Below, one piece after another: positions 1 through 9,218 of a DNA stretch of 64,000 bases. The position numbers were made by a program, and so were the translations under genes. How positions within the stretch are numbered: position 1 is the stretch's first letter; each line of letters begins with the position of its first letter. The notes under the pieces were generated by a model. That model was not told where the DNA came from. It made no database searches and saw nothing but the letters and a program-made list of their open reading frames with translations. Source of the stretch: Spongiactinospora sp. TRM90649 (GTDB taxonomy: Bacteria; Actinomycetota; Actinomycetes; Streptosporangiales; Streptosporangiaceae); NCBI RefSeq assembly GCF_029382225.1, contig NZ_JARLTC010000013.1:1-64000 (forward strand). The letters are read 5' to 3'.

Positions 1-145
1 GTTGAGTTCTCAAGAAACGGACGCGTACACCATTGTGCCAGACCGACTCGGTCGCTCTAGCCCGCCGGGGCTTGAAGTTCGTCTCTGTGGCCCCGTCTCC
101 AGGGCAACCCCTCTAACTTACCAGGTCTTGTGCTGCTCCGCAAGC
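1..145 (-). promoter_or_regulatory. rRNA operon promoter and leader (16S would lie left of the window)
   Basis: Read on the minus strand, the window edge (24 to 1) gives a CTTGAGAACTCAAC motif typical of the boxA-like antitermination region just before 16S rRNA in actinomycetes. Upstream lies a promoter-like pair: TTGCGG (complement of 138-143), a 17-nt spacer and TAAGTT (complement of 115-120). It is followed by GAGGGGTTGCCC, similar to the start of actinomycete rRNA leaders. I infer an rRNA operon transcribed leftwards whose 16S gene begins shortly outside the window. The -35 box is imperfect, and no mature rRNA is inside the window to confirm it. Positions 146-508 hold no gene or motif I can support. 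Confidence 0.6.
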
Positions 146-508
146 GGCTCAGTCAGACCAAGTCGAACTAGGGGGTGCAACCGCTCGTGCGCCAGCCATA
201 CCGGTTTCACCGGAGTGATCGGAGTGGTGTGCGCTGAGCTGCGCTGCTCCATAAGAGTATCAGCCCTTGGGCGTGGATCGCGCCGCAAACGTCGGTGGGA
301 CAGGGATTCGGCGTCCGAGCGCTCCGCGCGGCGCGCGCCGGGCCACCCCCGACAGCCCCAGTAGTGCCCCGGCAGTGCCCAAAGCGAAGCCCCGAGCAAT
401 GCCCCGAGCCATGCCCTTGCGATGCGACCAAAGCCGCCCGGGGCGAATGGCATGAGCACAGGCGGAATGAGCCAGGTGACACGGGGGTGGCGACATAGAC
501 TCGGGCGG

Positions 509-2608
509 GTGACGAATGACACGCCACCGGTGGCGAAGAGGGTACCCAGTGAGCGGGTCCATCACGGGGACGTGGTGGTGGATGAATACGCCTGGCTGAT
601 CAACAAGGAAGATCCGGACACCGTCCCCTACCTGGAGGCGGAGAACGTCTTCACCGAGCGGGCCACCGCGCACCTCGACGGGATCAGGGAGACCGTCTTC
701 CAAGAGATCAAGAATCGGACGCGCGAGACCGACCTGTCGGTTCCCACGCGCAAGCGCGGGTGGTGGTACTACTCGCGGACGGTCGAGGGCCGGCAGTACG
801 GCATCCAGTGCCGGGTGGCCGCCGACGGCGAGACGCCCCCAGAGATGAGCGAGGACGGCGGGCCCCTCCCCGGCGAGCAGGTGCTCCTCGACGGCAACGA
901 GCTGGCCGGAGGACACGACTTCTTCGCGATCGGCACCTCCGTGGTCAGCCCCGACGGCACCAAGCTGGCCTATTCCACCGATTTCAAGGGCGACGAGCGG
1001 TTCACGCTGCGCTTCAAGGACCTCGTCACCGGCGAGACGCTCGCCGACGAGATCCCCGGCATCTCCTACGGCGGCACTTGGTCGGCCGACGGCTCGACCT
1101 TCTTCTACACGGTGGTGGACGACGCCTGGCGGCCCTTCCGTCTGTTCCGCCACACGGTCGGCGCCCCCGCCGACACCGACGTCCTGGTCTATGAGGAGAC
1201 CGACGAGCGGTTCTGGGTCGGGATCGGGCTGACGCGAAGCGAGAAGTACCTCGTCCTGAGCGTAGGCAGCAAAATCACGAGCGAGGTGCGGATCCTCGAC
1301 GCGGCCGACCCCGCCGGCGAGTTCATGCTGGTCAGGGAGCGCAAGACCGGGGTGGAGTACGGCCTCGACCACAGCGTGGACGGCTTCCTCGTGCTGCACA
1401 ACGACGGCGCGGAGAACTTCGAGCTGGCCACCGCCACGGTGGACGCCCCCGGCACCTGGACCCCGCTGATCCCGCACCGGGAGGACACCCGGTTGCTGGA
1501 CGTGGACGCGTTCGCCACCCACGTGGTGGTCGCCTTCCGCCGTGACGGCCTGACCGGCGTCAGGATCCTCCCCGCCGACGGCGAGCCGTACGAGATCGGT
1601 TTCCCCGAGCCGCTCTACACCGCCGAGCCGGGCGGCAACCCCGAGTTCAGCACGGCCAGGCTGCGCCTCGGCTACACCAGCATGGTGACGCCGCCGTCCG
1701 TCTACGACTACGACCTGGCCTCGCGCGAGCTGATCCTGCTCAAGCAGCGGCCCGTGCTCGGTGGCTACGACCCGGCCGACTACGAGCAGCACCGTGAGTG
1801 GGCCACCGCTGAGGACGGCACGCGGGTGCCGATCTCGATCGTGACCCGCAGGGGCACGCCCCGGCCCGCGCCCACCGTCCTGTACGGCTACGGCAGCTAC
1901 GAGATGTCGATCGACCCGGCGTTCTCCGTGGCCAGGCTCAGCCTCCTCGACCGTGGCGTGATCTTCGCGGTGGCGCACATCCGGGGCGGCGGCGAGATGG
2001 GCCGCCGGTGGTACGAGGACGGCAAGCTCACCAGCAAGAAGAACACGTTCTCGGACTTCGTGGCGTGCGCCAGGCACCTGAAGGCGTCCGGCTGGTCGGG
2101 CGAGATCGTGGCGCGCGGCGGGTCGGCGGGCGGGCTGCTGATGGGCGCGGCGGCGAACCTCGCCCCCGACGAGTTCGCGGGCGTGGTGGCGGAGGTCCCC
2201 TTCGTGGACGCGCTGAACACGATCCTCGATCCGTCGCTGCCGCTCACCGTCATCGAGTGGGACGAATGGGGAAATCCGCTACAGGATCCCGACGTCTACG
2301 CCTACATGAAGTCGTACTCGCCGTACGAGAACATCGCGGACGCGGCGTACCCGCCGATCCTCGCGATCACCAGCCTGAACGACACGCGGGTCTTCTACCA
2401 CGAGCCGGCCAAGTGGGTCGCGCGGCTGCGGGCGACCGCGAGCGGCGGGCCGTTCCTGCTCAAGACGCAGATGGGAGCGGGTCACGGCGGGCGCAGCGGC
2501 CGGTACGACTCGTGGCGAGAAGAGGCGTTCACGCTGGCCTGGATCCTCGACCGGCTCGGCGTCCCCGACGCCACCGGGGCGCCGACCATGGAGGCCGGGG
2601 CGCGCTGA
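509..2608 (+). CDS. ptrB: Oligopeptidase B-like prolyl oligopeptidase family (S9A) serine peptidase
   Basis: Cytoplasmic peptidase predicted to cut short peptides, in oligopeptidase B after basic residues. The N-terminal two thirds is the seven-bladed propeller; the C-terminal third is the alpha/beta hydrolase domain. The triad is visible in the right order: Ser539 in GGSAGG, Asp625 in LNDTRV and His659 in GAGHGG. From GTG 509 the product is 699 aa, close to the family's usual 680-720. In-frame ATGs at 452 and 467 are possible starts; GTG 509 was chosen because family similarity begins just after it (PPVAKRVP). The gene converges on the next one with 17 bp between stop codons. The family is clear, the substrate preference is inferred. 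Confidence 0.9.
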   Translation: MTNDTPPVAKRVPSERVHHGDVVVDEYAWLINKEDPDTVPYLEAENVFTERATAHLDGIRETVFQEIKNRTRETDLSVPTRKRGWWYYSRTVEGRQYGIQCRVAADGETPPEMSEDGGPLPGEQVLLDGNELAGGHDFFAIGTSVVSPDGTKLAYSTDFKGDERFTLRFKDLVTGETLADEIPGISYGGTWSADGSTFFYTVVDDAWRPFRLFRHTVGAPADTDVLVYEETDERFWVGIGLTRSEKYLVLSVGSKITSEVRILDAADPAGEFMLVRERKTGVEYGLDHSVDGFLVLHNDGAENFELATATVDAPGTWTPLIPHREDTRLLDVDAFATHVVVAFRRDGLTGVRILPADGEPYEIGFPEPLYTAEPGGNPEFSTARLRLGYTSMVTPPSVYDYDLASRELILLKQRPVLGGYDPADYEQHREWATAEDGTRVPISIVTRRGTPRPAPTVLYGYGSYEMSIDPAFSVARLSLLDRGVIFAVAHIRGGGEMGRRWYEDGKLTSKKNTFSDFVACARHLKASGWSGEIVARGGSAGGLLMGAAANLAPDEFAGVVAEVPFVDALNTILDPSLPLTVIEWDEWGNPLQDPDVYAYMKSYSPYENIADAAYPPILAITSLNDTRVFYHEPAKWVARLRATASGGPFLLKTQMGAGHGGRSGRYDSWREEAFTLAWILDRLGVPDATGAPTMEAGAR

Positions 2609-2625
2609 CCCCCTGGGCGGAGCCG

Positions 2626-5181
2626 TCAGATGGCCCGGTGCCGTTGCAGCCAGGTGAAGGACGCCCAGCCCGGCAGCACCGGCAGCCAGAAGGTGAGCAG
2701 CCGGAAGAGCAGCACGGCGGAGGTGGCCACGTCGAGGTCGAGGCCGGAGAGCCGCAGACCGGCCACCAACGCCGTCTCCACCGCGCCCAGGCCGCCCGGC
2801 GTGGGCGCGGCGGAGCCGATCGCGTTGCCCGCGAGGAACACCACGGCCACCGCGGCGAAGTTCAGGTTGCCGCCGAACGCGCGCACGCTGGCGTCCAGGC
2901 AGATCACGAAGGACAGCGTGAGCATCAGGGTGCCGGTGACGCTCTGCGTGATCCGGCGGGGTGACTGCACGATGTCCATCAGCCGGGGCAGCACGCCGGA
3001 GAACAGCGCCCGGATGCGGGTGCTGACGAGCCGCCGCAGCGGCGCGATGCCCAGGATCAGGACCGCGGCGACCGAGACGCCGAGCAGTACGATCATCAGG
3101 CCGCGGGTGGGCGTGAGCGAGGCCGCGGCGTCGCTGCCGGTGACGTAGGCGAAGAACAGCAGCAGCAGCAGGTGGAAGGCGAGCCCGATGAGCTGGGACG
3201 CGCCCACGCTGGCCACCGCCTGCCCCGGCGGGATGCCGCGCTTTTGCAGGTATCGGGTGTTGAGCGCGACGCTGCTCACCGCGGCGGGCGCGACCAGCTT
3301 GACGAAGGACCCGGCGAACTGCACCAGCACGGTGCGGCCCATCGGCAGCGACTCCGGCACGAACCCCTTGATCATCAGTGCCGCGGCCAGGTAGCTCAGC
3401 CCGGCCGCCACCAGGGCCACCCCGGTCCAGGCCCACTCCGCCGTGGTCACGATCCGCAGGAAGTTGACCTGACCGAGCTGGGTGAGCAGCAGGTAGGCCG
3501 CCGCCGCGCTGCCGATGATCGTGATGAGCGTGCGCGGCCGGACCCGCTCCAGGCGGACCTCCGCCACCACGCCGGGCGGCTTCAGCTCCACGATCTGCTC
3601 GCGGACGGCCGAGAGCAGTTGCTTGCCCTGGCCGCGCAGCGCGGCCCGGGTGCCCCGGGTCAGCGCGATCCGCTGGAGCAGCGGGAGGGCTCCGGCGAGG
3701 GCGTCGGGGCCGAGGACGGCCGCCGCCGTCCGCACCGAGCGCTCGGCTCCCACGCGCAGCGCCAGGTAGGTCAGCAACTGGGCGATGTCGAGGCGCAGCA
3801 GCAGGTCGCCGGCCGCGATCTCGCCGCTGCGGGCGTCCACCAGCACCACGTGACCGGCCTGGTCGAGGTGGATGCTCTCGCCCTCCAGGCGCCGGTGGGC
3901 CAGCCGCCGCCCCTGGAGCAGGCGGACCTGCTCCCAGATCTCGGTGAGGACGTCGTCGGTGATCTCGTCGTCCGGGACGTCCTCCAGCGCGCGGGTCTCC
4001 AGGTGCTCGTACGCGAGCAGCGCGGCCTCGGTGCCGATCTCGCTGGTGCCGAGCAGCTTGGGCGCGCCCGCCCCGGCGGCCTGGGCGGCGTAGGCCATCA
4101 GCGCCTCGCGCTCCAGCTCGGCGCGGAGTGAGCGGATGGCTCGCCTGCGGGTCTCTGAGTTGAGCAGCATGCGCCGCCACAGGCGGTAGATCAGCCCGGA
4201 CACCTGGCGGTCGCGGTCGAGCACGGTGACGTCGATGCGGCGGTCATCGTCCAGGATCACGGCGTAGCGGCGGCTGCCCTGGACGTCGTCGTCGATCCGG
4301 CGGGCCCGGACGGGCCGGAAGCCGAGCCTGCGCAGGGCGCCGATCATCGCGGTGCCGGGCGGGCGGGTGTTGGGGCTGCCGATCGCGTAGAGCGTGCCGT
4401 AGCCGACGGCCAGGCCGACCAGGATGCTCACGATGACGCCGAGCGCGGTGGCCTCGGCGCCGGTGAACAGGGCGAACACGTCGAGCGCGATGGCGACCCA
4501 CATCAGGGACCGCCAGGTCGGGCGGCGGGAGATGCGCACGGCCGTCATGTAGGCGACGACGGAGGTGAGCAGGGTGTTGAGCGGCTCGACGCCCGCCCGG
4601 CCTCCGGTGAGGAGCTGGCGCAGGTCGGTGGAGGCGACGATGAGCCACTCGCCGAGCGCGAATGAGACCAGGACGGCGGCGATCGCCGCGATCAGCCCCT
4701 CGGCGACGCGCAGGCCGTCGCGGTGGAACACCCGCTCGACGGCCAGCGCGGCGGGGATGACCAGGACGGCGCCGCCGCCGACGAATCCGGCGATCAGCAC
4801 CAGCGGCCAGGGCGCGCGGGAGGTGCCGACCTCGACGTCCTGTTCGATGCCGTTGAGGGTCTGCTTGGCGACGAGGGCCAGCAGCACCACGCCGATGAGC
4901 AACAGGAGTGTGGCCAGGAAGCGCAGCGCGTCGGACGGCCTGCGCAGCCGCTGCGGCAGCAACGGCTCCACTACGAGCACCGGAGGCTCTCCAGACGCCG
5001 TATCGGGCTCACCCTGCGTATCGGGTTCACCCTGCGCCTCAGACGCCTCAGGCGCCTTCTCAGCTTCAGGAGCGGGCTCAGGAGCGGGCTCGGCCCCAGA
5101 GGGCACGTCGGGACGCCCCGGGGAGGACGCTTCGTCCTGCTCCGGGTTCTCTACCCCGTCGTGATCCCGTATTTGTGTCAC
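2626..5181 (-). CDS. Large membrane protein: TM block, degenerate kinase-like domain, LPG-synthase/YbhN-type TM domain
   Basis: An 851-residue protein in three parts. Residues 1-80 are acidic, Pro/Ala-rich and probably disordered. About 85-270 hold several hydrophobic helices. About 285-545 form a soluble domain resembling the RIO/APH kinase fold, but its catalytic loop reads AHRRLEGES and its metal loop VDARSGE, so the HxD and DFG-like residues are not convincing and activity is doubtful. About 550-851 form a second membrane domain of the LPG_synthase_TM/YbhN (UPF0104) type, found in lysyl-phosphatidylglycerol synthases and in polyprenyl-carrier flippase-like proteins. The role is probably lipid or glycan-carrier handling at the membrane. 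There is no MprF-type aminoacyl transferase domain. It is a single gene, divergent from the isomerase gene at 5324. Confidence 0.8.
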   Translation of the reverse strand: MTQIRDHDGVENPEQDEASSPGRPDVPSGAEPAPEPAPEAEKAPEASEAQGEPDTQGEPDTASGEPPVLVVEPLLPQRLRRPSDALRFLATLLLLIGVVLLALVAKQTLNGIEQDVEVGTSRAPWPLVLIAGFVGGGAVLVIPAALAVERVFHRDGLRVAEGLIAAIAAVLVSFALGEWLIVASTDLRQLLTGGRAGVEPLNTLLTSVVAYMTAVRISRRPTWRSLMWVAIALDVFALFTGAEATALGVIVSILVGLAVGYGTLYAIGSPNTRPPGTAMIGALRRLGFRPVRARRIDDDVQGSRRYAVILDDDRRIDVTVLDRDRQVSGLIYRLWRRMLLNSETRRRAIRSLRAELEREALMAYAAQAAGAGAPKLLGTSEIGTEAALLAYEHLETRALEDVPDDEITDDVLTEIWEQVRLLQGRRLAHRRLEGESIHLDQAGHVVLVDARSGEIAAGDLLLRLDIAQLLTYLALRVGAERSVRTAAAVLGPDALAGALPLLQRIALTRGTRAALRGQGKQLLSAVREQIVELKPPGVVAEVRLERVRPRTLITIIGSAAAAYLLLTQLGQVNFLRIVTTAEWAWTGVALVAAGLSYLAAALMIKGFVPESLPMGRTVLVQFAGSFVKLVAPAAVSSVALNTRYLQKRGIPPGQAVASVGASQLIGLAFHLLLLLFFAYVTGSDAAASLTPTRGLMIVLLGVSVAAVLILGIAPLRRLVSTRIRALFSGVLPRLMDIVQSPRRITQSVTGTLMLTLSFVICLDASVRAFGGNLNFAAVAVVFLAGNAIGSAAPTPGGLGAVETALVAGLRLSGLDLDVATSAVLLFRLLTFWLPVLPGWASFTWLQRHRAI

Positions 5182-5323
5182 CGCCCGCGATTCTGCCCTT
5201 TTCCCGGCGGCTGCGCGTTACCCATGACCATCAAGATCTCTCAACGCTTCACGATCCTTCGATCCATCCAGGTCGTGCACGTCCCCCGTGCGATCTTCCC
5301 TAATAGTCTCCACAATCGGTCTC

Positions 5324-5776
5324 ATGCGCATATCACTGGCCTCGGACAGTCTCGACGGTGTGGCGCCCCTCGTGGCGCCCGAGCTGCGACGGAGAGGCCA
5401 TACCGTGATACTGCACGGTGCCCTGGCCGATGAGCGCGCCGATTGGGCATGGTCGTGCGAATCCGCTGCTCGCGACGTGTCGGCCGGCCACGCCGACCAG
5501 GCCGTGGTCTGCTGCTGGACCGGCACCGGAGCGTCCATCGCGGCCAACAAGGTACCCGGTGTGCGCGCCGCCCTGTGCGTGGACGCCCCCACCGCCGACG
5601 GCGCCCGGACCTGGAACGACGCCAACGTGCTGGCGCTGAGCCTGCGCCTGACCTCGCCGCAGGTGCTCGTGGAGATCCTCGACGCGTGGTTCGCGGGCTC
5701 GGTGAGCGCCGACGCCGGAGATGTGGCGAACATCGCCCATGTGGATGAGATCTCCCAACCGAGATCTCTTAGTTGA
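5324..5776 (+). CDS. RpiB/LacA/LacB-family sugar-phosphate isomerase
   Basis: A 150-aa cytoplasmic protein of the ribose-5-phosphate isomerase B family, which interconverts aldose and ketose phosphates. Signatures are the start MRISLASDSLDG, the phosphate/active-site stretch WTGTGASIAANKVPGVRAAL and the later RTWNDANVL. ATG 5324 is chosen because the family fold begins exactly there; an in-frame start at 5288 would add an unrelated 12 residues. The length matches the 145-160 aa of RpiB. The position normally occupied by catalytic Cys in RpiB should be compared, because the segment VVCCWTG carries two adjacent Cys. The gene stands alone. The true substrate (ribose-5-P or another sugar phosphate) cannot be told from the sequence. 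Confidence 0.85.
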   Translation: MRISLASDSLDGVAPLVAPELRRRGHTVILHGALADERADWAWSCESAARDVSAGHADQAVVCCWTGTGASIAANKVPGVRAALCVDAPTADGARTWNDANVLALSLRLTSPQVLVEILDAWFAGSVSADAGDVANIAHVDEISQPRSLS

Positions 5777-5863
5777 ACGAGGCTCGTACTCAGGAAGTGG
5801 ACCCGCATTTTCCTGAGGGAGTGGACCTCACACCGCCGCGCGCCCGCCGCCTAGCCTGTCGGC

Positions 5864-6616
5864 ATGAACGATCTCGCCCGACGGCTGCGTGACCTGCACT
5901 TCCACGATCTCCCGCTGGTACTTCCCAACGTCTGGGACGCCCGCACGGCCCAGATCTTCGCCGAGGCCGGCTTCCCCGCGCTGGCCACGCCGAGCAGCGG
6001 GATCGCCGCGTCGCTGGGCTACTCCGACCGTCAGGGCGCGCCGTACGAGGAGATGTTCGCGGTGGCGGCGCGGATCGCCGCCGCGGTGGACGTACCGGTC
6101 ACGGTGGACGCCGAGGCCGGGTACGGCCTGCCCGCCGACGAGTTCGCCGAGCGCCTGCTCGCCACCGGCGCGGTGGGCTGCAACCTGGAGGACACCGATC
6201 ACGCGACCTCATCCCTGGTCCCCGTCAAGGAGCAGGCCCGCCGTCTCGCCGACGTACGGCGGGCCGCCCCCGACCTGGTGATCAACGCGCGCGTCGACGT
6301 CTTCCTGCACAAGGGCACGGTGGCGGAGGCCGTCGAGCGGGCCCTGGCGTACCTGGACGCCGGGGCCGACTGCGTCTACCCGATCCTCGCCAGGGAGGAG
6401 CGGGCCATCGCCGAACTGGTAGAACGCGTCCCAGGGCCGATCAACGAGATGTTCACCGCACGCGGCCCGAGCCTGACCCGGCTGGCCGAACTGGGCGTGG
6501 CGCGCATCACCTTCGGCGGCGGGCTGTACGAGGCGGTGATCGGGGCGGTCCGCGAGATGGCGACCCGGATAACGGCCGGATCCAACCCCTACGGGCCGGA
6601 GAACACGCGTGGCTAG
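5864..6616 (+). CDS. Isocitrate lyase / PEP mutase (phosphonomutase) family protein
   Basis: A 250-aa (beta/alpha)8 barrel enzyme of the PEP mutase/isocitrate lyase superfamily. Visible family marks are PNVWDARTA near residue 20, the Mg-binding VDAEAGYG near 85, CNLEDTDH near 106 and NARVDVF near 140. The KKCGH-type lyase loop of true isocitrate lyases is absent, as is usual for small family members such as oxaloacetate decarboxylase/hydrolase-like enzymes, so the reaction is undefined. TAGCCT (5852-5857) sits 6 nt before ATG 5864, which suggests a leaderless message. The gene ends 10 bp before the start of the molybdopterin enzyme, which has its own -10 box. Confidence 0.85.
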   Translation: MNDLARRLRDLHFHDLPLVLPNVWDARTAQIFAEAGFPALATPSSGIAASLGYSDRQGAPYEEMFAVAARIAAAVDVPVTVDAEAGYGLPADEFAERLLATGAVGCNLEDTDHATSSLVPVKEQARRLADVRRAAPDLVINARVDVFLHKGTVAEAVERALAYLDAGADCVYPILAREERAIAELVERVPGPINEMFTARGPSLTRLAELGVARITFGGGLYEAVIGAVREMATRITAGSNPYGPENTRG

Positions 6617-6619
6617 ACT
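6614..6619 (+). promoter_or_regulatory. -10 box for a leaderless start
   Basis: TAGACT lies 7 nt upstream of ATG 6627, so transcription would begin at or next to the A of the start codon. No matching -35 box is obvious. This decides the start of the molybdopterin oxidoreductase in favour of 6627 over an in-frame GTG at 6609, because the box lies inside the longer reading. Confidence 0.5.
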
Positions 6620-6626
6620 CGACGAC

Positions 6627-8678
6627 ATGTCGGGGGAGTTGAAGGTTCTGGGGGCGTGTCCCCTGGATTGTCCGGACACCTGTTCGTGGGTGGTCCGGGT
6701 GAAGGACGGCAAGGCCGTCTCACTGCGCGGCAATCCGGAGCATCCGTATACCCGGGGCGCGCTGTGCGTGAAGGTCAACCGTTACCTGGAGCACGCCGAG
6801 GCCCCCGACCGCATCCTGTACCCGATGCGCAGGGTCGGCCCCAAGGGGTCCGGCCGGTTCGAGCGGATCACCTGGGACGAAGCGCTCGACGAGATCTCCG
6901 CCCGGCTCACCGCGATCATCGACGAGTTCGGCGGCGAGGCGATCTGGCCGTACCAGGGCACCGGCACGCTCGGTTACATCCAGGGCGAGGTCGGCGAGTC
7001 CGGGCGGCGCCTCTGGAACGCGCTGGGCGCGTCCCGGCACGACCTCAACATCTGCGCGCGGGCAGGCAACGACGGCCTGCGCCTCACGAACGGCACCCCC
7101 TCGGGCATGGACCCGGAGACGTTCGCGCTGTCCCGGCTCATCCTGCTGTGGGGCACCAACACCCTGACCAGCGGCCACCACCTGTGGAAGTTCGTGCAGG
7201 ACGCCCGCAAGAGCGGCGCCCACGTCGTGGCCATCGACCCGATCCGCACCAGGACGGCCGAGCAGGCCGACGAGCACCTGCCGATCCGGCCCGGCACCGA
7301 CGCCGCGCTCGCCCTCGGCCTGCTCCACGTGGTCGTCGAGGAGGGCGCGGAGGACCGCGACTACCTGGAGAACCACACGGTCGGCTGGGACGAGTTCAAG
7401 GCCGAGATCATGAAGTACCCGCCGTCGCGGGTCGCGGAGATCACCGGCCTGCCCGAGGAGTCGATCCGCGCCCTCGGGCTGCGGCTGGCCCGCACCCGCC
7501 CCACCGGCATCCGCGCCACCATGGGCATCCAGCGTCACTCGGGCGGCGGCTCGGCCATGCGGACGATCGCCTGCATCCCGGGTGTGACCGGCGACTGGCG
7601 TCACCCCGGCGGCGGCGTCGCCTACTCCACCAGCGCGAGCTTCCCGCTGTACGCCGACACCCGCGACGACCTGCTGCCCAAGCCGGTGCGCAAGCTGACC
7701 ATGACCCGCCTCGCCGACGGCCTTTCGAACACCGGGCTCCCGGTCAAGTGCCTGTGGGTCTACGGGGCCAACCCGCTGGGCAGCACGTCCGACCAGAACC
7801 GCATCCGCCGCGCGATGGCCCGCGACGACCTGTTCACGGTGGTCATGGAGCAGTTCCCGACCGACACCGTCGACTACGCCGACATCGTGCTGCCGGCGAC
7901 GACCCAGATCGAGCACATCGACCTGCACGCCGGTTACGGCCACATGTACCTGATGTGGAACGAACCGGCGGTGAGCCCGCCCGGCGAGTGCCTGTCCACC
8001 ACCGAGACATTCCGGCGGCTGGCGCGGCACATGGGGCTGACCGAGCCCGCGCTGTACGACTCCGACCTCGAACTGGCCGCGCAGTTGCTCGACTCCGACG
8101 ATCCGGCGCTGGCCGGGATCACCCTGGACCGGCTGCGCAAGGAGGGCTGGGCCCGGCTGGCGGTGGCCGACCCGTTCGTACCGTTCACCGGCGGGTTCCC
8201 GACGCCGAGCGGGCGGTTGGAGTTCGTCTCCGACCGCGCGGAGGCGGCCGGGCTGCCCAGGGTGGCCGGGTACGTGCCGTCGATGACGGCGCGCACGCCG
8301 GTGAGCGAGCGCGGGCCGTACCCGCTGACGCTGGTAACCCCGGCCTCGCACACCTTCTTGAACACCACCTTCGGCAACAACGCCGAGCTGCGCCGCCGGG
8401 CCAAGGCCCCGAGGGTGCTGGTCAGCGAGCGCGACGCGGCCGACCGGGAGCTGACGGACGGCCAGACCGTGCGCGTGTTCAACGCGCACGGCGAGTTCAC
8501 CGCCGAGCTGGAGATCAGCGATCGGGTGCGCCCCGGCGTGGTGGCCGCCCCCAAGGGGCACTGGCCGAAGCTCAGCCCCGGCGGGGGCAACGTCAACGCC
8601 GTGGTCGAGGAGCGTGACGCCGACCTCGGCCGGGGGCCCGTATATCACGACAACTTCGTGCAGATCAGTCCAGCGTGA
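6627..8678 (+). CDS. Molybdopterin-dependent oxidoreductase (formate dehydrogenase/nitrate reductase superfamily)
   Basis: A 683-aa cytoplasmic bis-MGD oxidoreductase without a Tat signal. The N terminus carries a [4Fe-4S] motif: Cys residues in ACPLDCPDTC and again in GALCVK about 30 residues later. The molybdopterin domain follows (SGRFERITWDEALDEI, WPYQGTGTLG, LLWGTNTLTSGHH), then the C-terminal dinucleotide-binding domain (GPYPLTLVTP, FGNNAELRR, ending PVYHDNFVQI). This CPLDCPD group is common in actinomycetes, often as a lone subunit, and its substrate is usually unknown. No partner electron-transfer subunit or cofactor gene is adjacent. The last 14 nt overlap the convergent acetyltransferase gene. 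Confidence 0.88.
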   Translation: MSGELKVLGACPLDCPDTCSWVVRVKDGKAVSLRGNPEHPYTRGALCVKVNRYLEHAEAPDRILYPMRRVGPKGSGRFERITWDEALDEISARLTAIIDEFGGEAIWPYQGTGTLGYIQGEVGESGRRLWNALGASRHDLNICARAGNDGLRLTNGTPSGMDPETFALSRLILLWGTNTLTSGHHLWKFVQDARKSGAHVVAIDPIRTRTAEQADEHLPIRPGTDAALALGLLHVVVEEGAEDRDYLENHTVGWDEFKAEIMKYPPSRVAEITGLPEESIRALGLRLARTRPTGIRATMGIQRHSGGGSAMRTIACIPGVTGDWRHPGGGVAYSTSASFPLYADTRDDLLPKPVRKLTMTRLADGLSNTGLPVKCLWVYGANPLGSTSDQNRIRRAMARDDLFTVVMEQFPTDTVDYADIVLPATTQIEHIDLHAGYGHMYLMWNEPAVSPPGECLSTTETFRRLARHMGLTEPALYDSDLELAAQLLDSDDPALAGITLDRLRKEGWARLAVADPFVPFTGGFPTPSGRLEFVSDRAEAAGLPRVAGYVPSMTARTPVSERGPYPLTLVTPASHTFLNTTFGNNAELRRRAKAPRVLVSERDAADRELTDGQTVRVFNAHGEFTAELEISDRVRPGVVAAPKGHWPKLSPGGGNVNAVVEERDADLGRGPVYHDNFVQISPA

Positions 8679-9156
8679 GCATGCAGTGCGTCTCCATCAC
8701 CGTGGGGTCCGACGGCAGTGCCATGGTCTCCCCGGTCGGGGCGAACCCCCTGCTCCGGTAGAGGGCGAACGCGGGGGCGTTGGCGTCCACCACCCAGAGC
8801 TCGACGTGGCGGGCGCCCGCCGTACGCGCCCAGCTCAGGGCCTCGTCCACGAGGAGCGCGCCGACGCCTCGGCCACGGCAGGCCGGATCGACCCACATGG
8901 CGATCAGATGGGCGGTCTCCGGACGCCGGTCCATGAAGATGCCGACGAGCCCGACGTCGGCCCCGTCGGCGACGGCCACGAAACGGACGGGCGTGCCCTC
9001 GGCCAGGCGGGCCTCCCACTCCTCGTCGGACTGGGCCGCCTCCTTGGCGTACGTCGAGGCGAAGGCATGGGGTGACTCAGCGAGCGCGCTGAGGCGGATC
9101 TTCCGGAAACGCTGGCCTTCACCGGGGCTCAAGCGTTCGATCAGTACATCACTCAT
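8665..9156 (-). CDS. GNAT-family N-acetyltransferase
   Basis: A 163-aa single-domain GNAT protein that should transfer an acetyl group from acetyl-CoA to an amine. The acetyl-CoA pyrophosphate loop is VDPACRGRGVGALLVDEAL (about residues 88-106), preceded by beta strand AHLIAMWV. The C-terminal half has the usual NAPAFALYRSRGF motif. The start ATG 9156 gives the family length. It converges on and overlaps the molybdopterin gene by 14 nt. The acceptor substrate cannot be predicted. Confidence 0.87.
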   Translation of the reverse strand: MSDVLIERLSPGEGQRFRKIRLSALAESPHAFASTYAKEAAQSDEEWEARLAEGTPVRFVAVADGADVGLVGIFMDRRPETAHLIAMWVDPACRGRGVGALLVDEALSWARTAGARHVELWVVDANAPAFALYRSRGFAPTGETMALPSDPTVMETHCMLTLD

Positions 9157-9218
9157 CGGAGGGCTCCAACAGGTCAGGGGACGGTCAGGGTTCGTCCCCG
9201 ATGTGAATCAGGTGGTCC

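Noticed and set aside
2..364. Open frame at the left edge
   Set aside because: No homology and it overlaps the likely rRNA leader on the other strand.
260..2077. Long minus-strand reading frame opposite the oligopeptidase gene
   Set aside because: It has no recognisable family and mirrors the high-GC codon bias of the real plus-strand gene. The same holds for 2279-4180, 6720-8648, 27030-29318 and 45900-48689.
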